The notes beneath the pieces are model-generated. The model was not told the DNA's origin, did no database searches, and saw only the letters and a program-made list of their open reading frames with translations. Made by a program: the position numbers and the translations under genes. Below are positions 24,001-36,100 of a DNA stretch of 64,000 nt, piece by piece. How positions within the stretch are numbered: the stretch's first letter is position 1; every line of letters begins with the position of its first letter. The stretch is from Sinotaia quadrata (lineage: Eukaryota > Mollusca > Gastropoda > Architaenioglossa > Viviparidae): assembly GCA_028829895.1 (NCBI GenBank), contig CM054181.1, forward strand, positions 114,629,360-114,693,359. The letters are read 5' to 3'.

Positions 24001-26718
24001 AAATGCCAAAATATCATGTAAATTTTAATTTAAATAAACAAAACTTGTGTAAAAAAGAGAGCTGATTGTATACAAAACTGTGCAAAATGCTTTCTAGTCA
24101 TATGGTTAAAATCAGTGAAAGTAATATTCTCACTCTTTTTAAAACATACTCTTATATATCTAACAGTTACATATTAATACTGCACCTACTACATAATGCA
24201 TAATTTTTCAATTATACCCTTCTACAAAATTGTCCAGTGATGCCTTGGTGAATACAGTTTTTATGTAATGTTTATTGTCCGCAACCTCCTTTATTAAGCT
24301 TCCATCACCTAATGGCCCTGCAATATGCTGCAACATATTATTATCAGTTACATTTAATGTAATTTCATGCCAAAAAGATTAAAACTTAAAAACTAAAAAA
24401 GTGAAATTATTAATCCTACACATAAATCATTTGTAAATACTAAAAAAAAAGGAGCATGCTCCCACCCCCAGCAAACCAGATTTAAATGTAAGTCTAGATT
24501 TCAAACAACTTTACCGATGCAGATAAATCATAACTTATGTAGTTTTCATTTTAATTATCAAGTTTGAAATAAATTAAATTCTGTGTATGTTATAATAAAT
24601 TTTTTTTTCACAATTTTTTACTAGTGTTTTTATAAATAGGTTTTTAAAAAATAATGTATTTCTATTAGTATTATTAGAAACTAATGGAAAATGAAGTGAA
24701 TAAACTCATTAGTTTAATCTAAAGGGTCCTTTTACAATTAAAAAAAAAAGTATTTAGGAAGAGATCAGAATATGGAGATCTTTGTAAACCTCTAGGTCAG
24801 TGCTGGTGATAACCCCACTAATATCTTGGAAATTATAATTAACCTTAACAAAAGCACAAGTGTCAAACATTATTTATAGTTAATAAAAGAAAATCAATGA
24901 GATTTAAAGGGTTTACAATGAAATATATAAGTTTTCCAGTATCATGATTAACAGGAGACAATTTTTTTATAAAGAGTTAAGACAATGTAAGAATGACATA
25001 CAAACACTTTTTTTCTTTAATGGACAAACTCAAAGCTTCAGGGTTAGCAGATGAAATTAAATAAAATGATAATAACAGCTATTTATTTGTGCTAATTCTT
25101 GACAGTGCTACAATGGCATCCGATGATGGCTCAACACTGTACAAAAGTCAGTGTACAAGGATTGATTAAGAAAAATATCAATGACCAAAACTGGGCTTGA
25201 ACACAAAATGTTCTACAAGGCTAGCAGTAGTACCTTTATTTCATTGTTGTTAAGCTTAGCAATAGCATACAATTGATTTTCTTCCATTCAACTCACTCAG
25301 GCAATGAAATATTGTGGGTTATTGCTAATTTACTATTTTTAAAAAATTAAAAGAACTAGTAACAAAATCAAAATCTAATTGTCTAAAAATAAACTGGAGA
25401 AGTAGATGAGAACTTTAAAAAAAATTATAGGGAATATATCTTATTTCCTTCTATTTATAATATAAATTATATAATAAATGCTGTATTAAATAAAACTGCT
25501 AACTTTACATAAAGAGATTATCAAACTTAAACCTAAAATACATCATTTGCATTCTTTCCTCTTTGCTGCTGTCTCTTGTAAACAAAAGAATAGTACAATA
25601 AATTATAGTCCTTCATAAAGAATAGGATAGTAGTAGTTTAGTACAATAAATTATAGTCCTTCATAAAGAATAGGATAGTAGTTTAGTACAATAAAAATGA
25701 ATAAACAAGTATCTCATTACCACAAGAACAGTACAGTAAATGATAATCTCTTGTCACAAAGAGAATAATGTAATAAATTAGTCTCAGAATAAAGAGAACA
25801 GCATAATACATTATAGTCTCTTATAAGAAAAAAGTGTAGGCTAGTATAATAAATGATAATCTCTCATAACACTGAGAACAGAATTAATGATAGTCTCTCA
25901 TAATAGTCATAATACAGAGAATATGTTGAAGGCAATCTATTCACTCCTAAAAGTCTACCTATCAAGAGTAAAAGGTATCATTTTGCTAGAAATAAAACCC
26001 TTAATTAGGGTGTTCAATATAATCTACAATGCGTGTAATAGGCTATATGCTGGTTCTTCAAAATAATTATGACTAACAATGTAACATTTCCTTAGTTTTC
26101 ACTGATAAGTGGTCATTATTACTCGTAAAATAAGGAATCTCCAAAATATAAACTGTACTCCTGTAGCCTAAATCTACAGGCCGTTTATAGTTTACCAATA
26201 ATCTTACGATCTATATATTTAGATTTCAACAAACATCTAAGTGATCAATAACTAAAAAAAAAATGTTCGTTTTACAAAAAGCATTTGACATAAACATTAT
26301 ATCAAAGATCAAGGGATGTGCAAAGGATAAGAAATAAAATTAAAAACTACAAAAGAGTCATATCAAATTCCAAACAAATCCTTAAAACAAATAAAACCTT
26401 AGGCAAATTTTGACGTTCGAATGATTTTAAAAAAAAATTGTTTGATGACAAATTGCGTAAAATAATGTGGCCATTTTTAAAAATTTGCTTCCGAGCTTGT
26501 AATCTTAAGTTAACATTTTGTTTTGGTTTGCTAAGTTTAATTTATGCCAATCACTCAAGTTCCTTTGTAGGCCTATATTTAAAGTCTTATCTATCATATC
26601 TTGATTATTTAACTATCGTCTCCTTACTCCTTACCCCGAGTACTTTCACAATGCCTGCCGCAGGTCTGGTATCATATTTTAGAATATTATCTTTTATAAA
26701 TGCTCTAGTTATCGCCAT
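12471..26718 (-). CDS. ACD: TPP1/ACD-like shelterin subunit (nine exons, 1191 aa)
   Basis: Exons in coding order: 26718-26635, 24327-24218, 23612-23519, 21514-21414, 21076-21023, 19999-19866, 18508-18371, 17973-17684, 15041-12471 (TGA). All join in phase. Residues 1-148 resemble the TPP1 OB fold: an I-x-x-N-I-L start, KTVFTKASLDNF (like VRCLVTREALD in the human protein as I recall it) and QFILLVDRFSL (104-114; the human protein has VDRFSL). After the OB fold come LNLTQLLEEM (166-175; human LSLSQLLDEM) and VEDFVISQEQQAILNSI (221-237), matching the human POT1-binding segment. Residues 240-1160 are a low-complexity Ser/Thr-rich linker with basic, NLS-like stretches (PKKKKSRTPQK, about 1053-1063). 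The C-terminal IEAFRLTAEMLRKVEA (1169-1184) resembles the human TIN2-binding motif (VQAVRLPPQLM). Inferred role: bridging POT1 to TIN2 and recruiting telomerase at chromosome ends. At over twice the human length it is unusually long; the extra length lies almost entirely in the linker. The start sits at the end of the divergent promoter with no upstream in-frame alternative needed. Confidence 0.8.
15472..16774. mobile_element. 1.3-kb non-autonomous DNA transposon with 34-bp perfect TIRs
   Basis: The left end (15472-15505, starting TGTGACCTGTCACCACAAAA) is repeated exactly in inverted orientation at 16741-16774. TA dinucleotides abut both ends (15470-15471 and 16775-16776), fitting a TA target duplication. 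Inside, an ATG at about 16011 opens MEKRIANLLN and stops. One frame over, an acidic peptide (DYFANEDVADG, then SESDTDSES) runs to a TGA at 16207-16209, probably the N-terminal remnant of a lost transposase. No catalytic domain is visible. It lies in the last intron of the ACD-like gene. Superfamily uncertain. Confidence 0.85.
18975..19215. repeat. Degenerate tandem repeat of about 68 bp, 3.5 copies
   Basis: Units begin AAAGGGCCC or a variant, continue AGGAAAAGAA and TCAAAATGAA, then GCATCCAAAATAT. They diverge steadily along the array. Intronic in the ACD-like gene. Confidence 0.65.
20725..20900 (+). mobile_element. Possible tRNA-derived SINE
   Basis: A-box-like TGGTGTAGTGG is followed about 40 bases later by a B-box-like phrase (AAGATTTAAGTCC), and then by a GC-richer body containing GGTGGCGGGGGTCTGTGTG. 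It would not fold as an intact tRNA. The minus-strand 84-codon frame across it is not a gene. Confidence 0.4.
22839..23470 (+). pseudogene. Degraded non-LTR retrotransposon (LINE) fragment
   Basis: The frame at about 22848-23198 reads PTHRYSHMLDWMLYRHNDGV and then TSVSQELTPKHRHY. This has the layout of the C-terminal part of a LINE endonuclease, where T-H-x-x-x-x-x-L-D and a final S-D-H are typical; here the S-D-H position reads P-K-H. Downstream it frays into frameshifts, with a piece resembling the linker before the reverse transcriptase. Inert relic in the third intron of the ACD-like gene, inserted on the opposite strand. Confidence 0.55.
25585..25920. repeat. Tandem repeat in first intron of the ACD-like gene
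   Basis: Two near-perfect units of about 48 bp (AGTACAATAAATTATAGTCC ... GGATAGTAG) are followed by several diverged copies sharing AATAAATTATAGTCTC-type cores. Confidence 0.7.
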
Positions 26719-27185
26719 GTTAATGATGAAAACCAAAGCTAGGCAGTAAAGAATTAATACATTGTTGAAAGTACATAGAGGACTCCCGCACTAACTTCCA
26801 AAATCAGTAATAGTCTGCAATGTAGCCTCAGGGATAAGCCTTACTATTATACTAAAGCCTCTCGAATGAGCTTCACAATTCTTCTGTCCGTCTTAATATA
26901 ACGTAATATCCTTCGAAATGAGAAAGAAATAAAGGAAAATAATTATATAGTGTAAAGGTATGCTGAAAATAATTTATTTTCAGTAACTGCCTTAAATTTA
27001 CAATTGGTTGGAGTTTTTAGCAACTCTTTAAATGCACAATCTTTTGGTTTGAGAGTAGTCAACAATGTGACGTCAATACGCAAAGGTGTATGTGGGTCAG
27101 TGTTGGTCATTCAAGAGGAATTTGCTTCGAATGGATAACGATTTTGGACACTTAACTTCGCAGATGTAGTGTTTTAATATGAGCT
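26719..27185. promoter_or_regulatory. Divergent promoter between the ACD-like gene and PAR6, with CRE
   Basis: Only 467 bases separate the two start codons, so both promoters must overlap here. The full palindromic CRE TGACGTCA sits at 27069-27076, nearer PAR6. No TATA box is obvious. CREB/ATF control is possible but not shown. Confidence 0.6.
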
Positions 27186-30100
27186 ATGGCGAAACATACA
27201 AGGACAGCTTCAAAAACAGACAACGGAGTAGTGGAGGTCAAAAGCAAGGTAAGTTAGATGCAGTGTCCTAAACCAGGTGTGCTTGGAGTCCCGACGTCGC
27301 CGCCCTGTCGTCCGCTATGGTCCCATAGACTGAGCCGAGAGGCAAGACCAAAAAACAAATGTTTCCGTACAAGCTTTAACACCCACAATAATATCCTAAA
27401 ATCTGTAGAAATTTCTGTACTTGTTTCTTTAGGTTACTTATTTATACCTCTTCTGCTTCTAACTATACCCTACTTCACAATCCATCGAAGTTAGGCGTGT
27501 CAAAGCTAATTTTTGGTGGAGGCCTAGGTCAGAAATCATCACACCTGCGTACGAAGCGATAATTTTCATCTCGCCGTTGTATTACTGAAATAGTGTCTCT
27601 GACTTTTAACAAATTTTACTAGAAAGCCACATCTACATTATTACATTATGCGAATTTTTTAAATTATAAGTATTGTGTAAATAATAGCATTTCTTTAATT
27701 TAAAGTCGTATGACCGACACTTGTTTATTTATATTTGTTTCGTGTAAAGTTGTGGCCTTTCGTTTGATATTTACCATTTATTGATTATTTTAGAGATTTT
27801 TTTTTAGATGGTTGGCATTTGATTACTGTCTGGATATGAGCATGAATATTTATATAGACTAATAGACATTCAAGATTTGTCATTCAATTCCAACATAAAA
27901 TTAATTGTGGATTATAAAAAATTTAGCCACACATTTAAATAATTGCCTATAAATAGAACATTAGGACTATTAGTATTACTCTTAGCAAACCTGATGTATA
28001 TTATTATTACGGAAGCATTATGACAGCGATTTTTTCTTGACAGATGTCACAGTTACTTGATTTAATATTTATTAATGTAAGGGATTTTAAAAGGTTTTTC
28101 TTGAAGCAGTTTTAATTGCAACAAACCACTCAGCTACGAAATTTTAAAGTTTTTTTGAAGCAGTTTCATTTGCAACAAACCACTCAGATTAGTCTCACCA
28201 CTTAATCAGTTAATGACTGAATCATTTATAATGTATGGTTTCTAGAATTACTCAATTAGTGTCTTGTTTCATTGGGATCACTAACAAGATTACATTTTTC
28301 CTTTTTCTAGAATAATACTATCAGTGTAGATGCATTTGATTACTAACAAGAATACATTTTTTCTTTTATATTACTTGATACTATATTACTTTACACTTTC
28401 TTAGTCCAGTTGGACAGTTACTGAATTTTTAAAAAAATTTACGTAATTTAAAAATAAATTGAGAAATACAGTCAAATTATCCATCTTTATTACTTTTAAA
28501 GTACTACATAATTACATGTTTATTACAATTTAAAATTAAAAGACACATGTTTCAGAGAATTTATTCTTTAATAATATTACAGATCTGATTGTGATATTAT
28601 TACTGCTTCTTACTTTTCTAGTGGCTTGCATTTATACATTTAAAATTTCATTCTTCATTTTTTTTTTTAAATGACCCAAAACCCTCTTTTACAATAATTT
28701 GAATAAATATATTGCAACAAACAGAATTACAGTTTTGTTTCCTTTTATTTATTTAAGCTTAGTTGACAAATTTTTGTGTTTGAAGAACTCTTTCATGAAA
28801 GTAGAAATATTTATTCATTCTTATTTACTCTAGTTGTATTCTTGTTGAGTTGATCTGGATATTGGTGGTAACTTTTTTCTTTTTTTCTTCTTTTTCAGTT
28901 TGAAGCAGAGTTCCGGCGCTTTTCTGTTAAGCGAGACAGTAGATTTGACAAGTTTTCACAAATTCTTGCACAAATTCATGGATTGGAGGAACATTCATTT
29001 ATTATCACATATACTGATTCTGTCCATGGAGATCTGTTGCCCATCAACAATGATGACAACTATAGCAAAGCCCTTACAACTGCAAGACCTCTTCTCAAAC
29101 TTTTGATTCAACGAAAAGGTATGCAACTCTCTCTCACCAAGTTAATTGATGTCAATTTTTTATTATTATTATTTTATCATTGAATTTATTTCTTGCTTTC
29201 ATTTTCAGTCTTTATTATTCAAGATCACTTATTCATGAGAAAACTCTACTGGTACATATATGATATAGTAAAACTAAAAGTATTTTAACTTATCCTATTT
29301 AGTGTAATTGACTAATATTCTTTATTAGAAAACTCATGTGCAGAATTGGTCTAGCGATAATAAATTAATAAGCAGTAGCCCTGTAAAGTGTAAATCTGAT
29401 TAGGAAATTATTGTAATTTACCTTTTCAACAACTATCATAAATAATAAGAAAATAATTAGATAAATGTACACTGTACATGGATCTTAAAAGCAGACACAC
29501 CTGAGCATATGAACTGAAGTGTAAAGACTTATTTTTAGTTTTAAAGATTGTAATGTTGAATTTTGATTATATATCAGACAAATTTTCTTTTAAGATTTAT
29601 TGTATTTTAATATAAGCTACAAAAGGTCCTAATGGAAATGAAATAGCTAAGCAATATGTGTTTTTTAAATATGAATATAATTAATCAATTATTTTAAAAT
29701 ATGAATATAATCAATAAATTATCGTGAATTTGCTTCATTTGTTTTCAGTACTGACAATATCAGATAGTATTATTCCATTAATAATAATAAAAGAATATTT
29801 AATGAAGCACTTAACTTTATTCAAGATCTAAGCACGTTACAATTATTAATATTATGTCTGCAGCACACGAGTTTTTTATACACACTACTTAAATGCATAA
29901 GAAAATTTATGTAACAAACCAAATTAATCAATATGTAAAATGACATATAAAAATAACTGTATTTACAAAAGAGAAACATAAGTAAAATTAATTTCCAAAT
30001 GTATTGATTGAATAAACTGTGAGACAAGAGATAGTGCCCTTCTTGCCGATGAAAAAGATGTTTTGTGAGCCCTCTTGAAAATGACCATGGTCTCTGTGTA

Positions 30101-33100
30101 CCTCAGCTCTAAAAGCAAAAGAATTCTAGGTAGATCAGGCCTGGGCAAATTTTTTATCAGAAGGGCTGCACAGAGAATTGAAATATAAGAATGGGCCCCA
30201 AACAAATACATGCTGTTTCAATAAAAATAACTTTTTTTTTCAATTAAAAATAATAGTTATAAATAAACAATAAACATGAACATGTTGGAAAAAGTAAATA
30301 ATTTTGTTTTATACATAATTTGTTAATAGCAAATTTACTAAGAATTCAGTCCCAAATTATTTTTAAAGTTAACAACATCAAATAAGTGTTGTTATAATTC
30401 TAACTTTATATATGTTTATGGTCCAGATACATTTTACATATTAACGTAAGTGTAAGTTCTTTAAAAAAAAAAATATATATATATATAATAGAATGAACAT
30501 TCAAATATTACAAAACAGTCCTCCCAGATTGAAAGAGAAAATCCAAAGGAATATCTGGGTACTTTAAAATTACACAAAATAAAGAAATATTTCAAATTAG
30601 GGATTCAGCAAACTTCAATAAAATGAAACAAGAATAGTAAGTCAAACAGTAAATAAATAAGTGTTTTAAAATTAAAGAGAATTAATATAAAACAAAATGA
30701 TTTTTCTTACATATGGAATTATGAGAGTCATGAAATATAGGATTTCTTGATAAATTGTCATATTGAGATTAAAGAGAAACAAAATAACTTACATATTATG
30801 ACTTGATAATGTGTACATAATAATTGCATACATCTATACAGAAAATAGAGAGAAACAAAAACAAATTTAAAAAAAAATAATGATGACATTGCAGCAAACA
30901 AAAATATATAATATTCATCGTTTTAATGAGATGAATCAATTTTTCAAAATCCTTCATCATTTTTTCAGTCAGATGTAAATTTTGTCATTGAGATCCTTGA
31001 AACTGATTATAAACTTCCCTTTGGATGGTGGAATCAGTTTCATTTGGGCAACATGCAGTATATCATGTGAACATTCAGATAACAGTGGCATAGGAATAGG
31101 ATCAAGTTCACATGACTTTGGGGCATGCTGTTTTCAAATTGTTTATATAAATGCAACATTATATTGATTGAAACATTGTGAAAGGCAGGTATATAAACTA
31201 ATTCATGAGCAGAGTAAGGAGTTAGCAGGACAAGTAGTGGGGTGCTATCACGTTCATTTCTAATAGTTTTCACATCATCAACAGAGAAAAAATTATAAAT
31301 TGATCTTGTAATCTGTACAAGAGATATCAGAAATGGTTTTGCCTTTGAAACAAGAGACACTTTTTTTCATTTTGCAGGATCTTTTTGATTTATATTCAAA
31401 CTTCAAAGGAACATCAGGCACTGATTTGAATATAGTTATTGAAAACATTTAGTTCAAAACTTTACTTTATATATTTTTTCAATTTCTCTGGTCCTAAAGT
31501 GAAAGGAAATTATGTTTATCAGTAATCAGTTTAAGTGGTGTCTTTTTTTTTTAAAAAAAAAACTTGTTAACAAATTTTTGTGTGTGAGTAATATTACTAT
31601 AATCAACATAATTATTTATTTTATATCCCATTAGACACCACTGTGGATTTTTTTTCATCATTAATTAAATACATAATGCAAATGATGAAAAAAAATGGAA
31701 AAACCATCATTCTTCTGCTTTAAATTTTATTTTATTTTCTAGGGTCCTATAATAGTAAACTAAATGTATTGTTAATGAACGTAATTAATACTTTATCTAC
31801 AAGCAGTGAAAATCTTATATAAACTACAAATTCAAGCAATTTTTATTTTCAGACAAACTAAGTTTGTTTGCAGGATTTTTTTTTATTCCACTTTTTCCAT
31901 TCTTTTGATAATTTTAACTTAAATAATTCATAATTAGATTATAAGTTTGTTTGTGTTAGGGACAGTAAAGTGTAGCCACTTGAATAATTCCACAAATTTG
32001 TTAAACAAATAAAGCTTTTAGTAGAGAGAGAAAATTAAATAAAAATATTTCTTTTGTATTCTAAATCTAAAGGTTTAAATGCACTCATACACTCCTGCAC
32101 AACTCTTATAGTTGCAGTTAATTAAATTGGTTTCCCCAGAATTTGGTGAGTTTGACAGCAGCAAAGTTATTTAAATTAGTCCACTTCATCTGTATGCATA
32201 TTTTTAATTACTGCCTTTGCATTTTACAAGAAGTACTCAAATGGAACACTTTTAGTTTTAAATTACATTTATTACATTTTAGTGCCTAACCATAAAACCA
32301 TGCTTGTGTATTTTTACTAATAGTACTAAAAAGAACATTTTTTTAAAAAAATCTATTCATAAGTGACATCTAGACAGAGAAGTTTCTACAAATTTAAAGA
32401 GGGCATCTGTGTGTGTTTAGTCCAGAGTGAGACTAGAGATGGAATGTATATTTGTGTGTGCTAGTAAAACACTGGCTGGGAAGAGCTTAAAACAAAGTGT
32501 GTGTTGAGGAGGGTTGGTGTTTCAGATTATATAATTGATGCAGAAATAAATAGTCATAACATGGTATAATTAATCACCTTGACAAGAGAATGGATTGGCA
32601 CTTTTGCCAGGACATTGACAAGTCTCTCACTGAATAAAGTGTTATTTGTCAACATAAAGCAACATTGATCTTATATTGTACTGTAGCATTTCAAGCAACA
32701 TTAATTCACCAATAATGTAGCAATCTTGGATCCAGAAATTAGTTGGAACAAGGGTGTGTGTGTGTGTGTGATGAAAAGTAGTGTTCCTTAATAATTCTGG
32801 ACAGCTCTTTGATAATTCTGGACAGCAGTATGAGATGAAGGTTGGATTGGTTGTTGTATTTCAAGTTATGGACCCCTTATAGAATTCATTGATATCATGG
32901 ACAAGTGAAGAAGTGGGTGGCAGATAAACAAAAGAAGTGCAGTGAGTGGGAGAGGGTTAGGGTAGTGGGAAATGTTCATCAACCTCCAGGATAAATAGAT
33001 ATGTATGCGTGTACTAAAAGGCATAATAGCTTTCACTGTGTGCTATTGTTTAAAACCTGTATCAAGTACATATCTTGAGTTTTCAAACTGTATTTTAAAA

Positions 33101-36100
33101 TTAGGGAACACATGTGTGGAAGTACTGTATTACAAACAAAAATCTTGAAATCACTGTTAAGCTGGAAAAGCATTAGACTTCACAAGTTCTTAAATCCAAG
33201 CTAATCAATCAGATGAGAGGCAGTCTGATTTTGAGGGGGTGGGAAGAAGAGAGTGAGTACTGGCATAACCTAGTTAGTGTAGAGCTGCTTCATCAAGAAA
33301 CATAAGTGCAAACAGGACAGGTTTAATGAAGGTTGACTGCTGATGGATTTTCCCCCCTCAGCCAGGTTCTCACAGGTGCTCAGTGTCTGGATGGCTTTTT
33401 GAAGAGAGGGTTATCTAGTCTGGAGCCTAGGGTCAAGGGTCTATTGGCATGCTATCACTGTATCAGAAGGGAGGGTGTTCATATGGGCTTGTACTGATCT
33501 ACTAGTTGAAAATGCTTAACGTGCATCTCCAAGTGACCCAACTAGTCATTACTTGCCCACTCTTGTAATTAGTTCAGTTTTGTCTCTGGAATGTTTTAAT
33601 AATTTATAGTGCGTAGATCTGTCCATAAGAAAATGAAAGATGGATTTATTTTGGCATTTTTTTCCTGTATCAGGAGATCTCTAGAGCTTAAATGCCAGTA
33701 TTGTCAAATAATACTGTAGGCTTTTTCACAGCATTAGATCAGGCCTATTTTACAAAGAAAATTAAGGACAGTAATTTTGCATTCTGTCCATTTGATTTAC
33801 ATTGCATTTGATATTATTAATATTATTTTATAATGGTGTGCATTCTAAAGTTAAATCACAAGTTGTAGTGTTTGTTAGTTTAGGGTGATTACATTTTTAG
33901 TCCAAATAATTATTAACTTAATAAATAGGTCAGTATATATTATACTTTATTAGTTTATAGCATTTAATTTCTCCAATATTTTATAATTAGTTCATCTTGT
34001 AACAATGCTTATTTCTTAAGAAGAATTTACTGTGTTACAAATGCCAATAGGATTTTTTTTTTTTAAACTGTCTTATTTATTGTACTAATTCTCATTCTCC
34101 CTATCTCATAGATGTGTGTGTATAGTTTATCTTTACTTTTATAAGAGGCTTCATTTAAAATTACAGCAATATGGCTATGACTGTGAGTGTCATTATTTAC
34201 TAAATCATTGCAGCAAAATGAATGTTCTTTCTTGTTAATTCTGATGTCTCTTCTTCACCACTCCACCATTCCTTTTTCTTATGGTCTTCTCTAGACTGAC
34301 ATCCCTCTTAGCAACCAGAACAATTCAATTGCCAGTCAGGTTAGGTTATCTATCCAAGCCAGATTTATAGGCCTTGTAGGGCAGCCCCTTCTAAATAATG
34401 CACCCAGCCCTGGCCTAGAAAGATGAGAACCTAGCACACAGTTTGTTTAATGAGTGCAAACAGCCATTGTCTTCCAGAGGTGGAGAGAAAATTCTTAGAA
34501 ATATTTTGGAATAGATTGTACTAGAGTGGAGAGAAGTGGGAGATACAAAAGAAAATAATTAAAAATGACTAAACTGAGATTGCTTTTGTATTAAAAAATA
34601 CTTATGAGTCCATATACCTTCATATATGATCCTTCTTTTATTTTTAATGTTAACATTTTGTTATAGTGCAGTACATCTGTATAGAGTCTAAGAGATTTTA
34701 GTTAACATTTTGTTAAAGTGCAGTACATCTGTATAGAAATTTTATTCTGGCACTTTATTATTAATGGAGAATCAGTTGCCCATCCAAAAACTTTTAAATG
34801 TATATTTACTAGTTTTACTGTAAAAATACTGATGCAGGAAATGCAAGTAGATTCTTTTTGGTGGACATCAGCTGACTAAATTCTATTTTTTTTTTTTTTA
34901 ATACAAAATCTCTTCATAAATTTTAGCCTATTTAAAAAAAAGTTATGATAGGTATTTTGAATCACAAATTTTTAGTATTGTTCTTACTGTATATTGCTTA
35001 ATAATCGTTTTCTTACATTCATTTGTTGCATAGTTATGTGTTTTGTAGAAAGTATATAGTTATTATTGTTGGTCTTTTTGGTCTTACATTCAAACATTGC
35101 TTAGTCATGTGTTTTGTAGAAAGTACAGTATATAGTTTCTGTTGTTGGCCTTTTCGGTCTTACATTCATACATTGCTTAGTGAGTTAGTCACGTGTTTTG
35201 TAGAAAGTATGTAGTTACTATTGCCGGCCTTTTTCGTCTTACATTCAAACAATGCTTAATCATGTGTTTTGTAGAAAATATATAGTTCTTATTGTTGGCC
35301 TTAGATCATACATTCAGCCATTTGCTTAGTCATTAGGAAAGATACCCACGAATTTGCCATCCAAAATCAGTTTGGTGTGTGCTAAGTAGGAGATCAATTT
35401 ATTGTTTACTGCCTTATGTTTCCTTTGTTCTGATGAGAAAAGTACATCTATAATACAGAGCTCTGTATGGCTTGAAAAAGGTGACTTACCATACTTAATT
35501 AGAAAAGGTAACAGGTGGTTGAGCTGGTGTTACAATAACTTCAATAAGTCACATATCACTATATCACTGTCTTGCAGTTAGACAGCTATCTTTAGAATCT
35601 GATCAGGAATGCTCATTAGTTTTCTCATCCCCAATTAAACAACAGCAAATTAATAAAGGATACTGATTGAGTTTTTACATTGAACCTTTAGAAATAAGTA
35701 TACTAGGTTCAACTCTGTTCTAAGAAAGATACCCACAAGTTTGCCATCACAAAAATCATTTTGTTGTGTGCAGCAGAACCATTTAATACAAATGTTATTG
35801 ATTTACTTGTTGTTGAACATTATTATTGAATACACTCAACAGCAGCACGACAGCAACAATAACAAAATACCAAAACAACTTCTTAATATTAAAATTCAAC
35901 ACACGCTACTGTTAGATGACCCATATTCATCATTATGATAATTGTTAAGTGAAAATAGGCTTTTATTTGATACAGTTTTATGTTTATTTTTAAATGAAAT
36001 CACACAATTTTTTTAATGTAGGTGAAAGTTACGGGGAGCTCAATGGCTATGGCATTCAACCAGTCAAACGACGTAATCCTATTACCAAACTGATTGGCAG

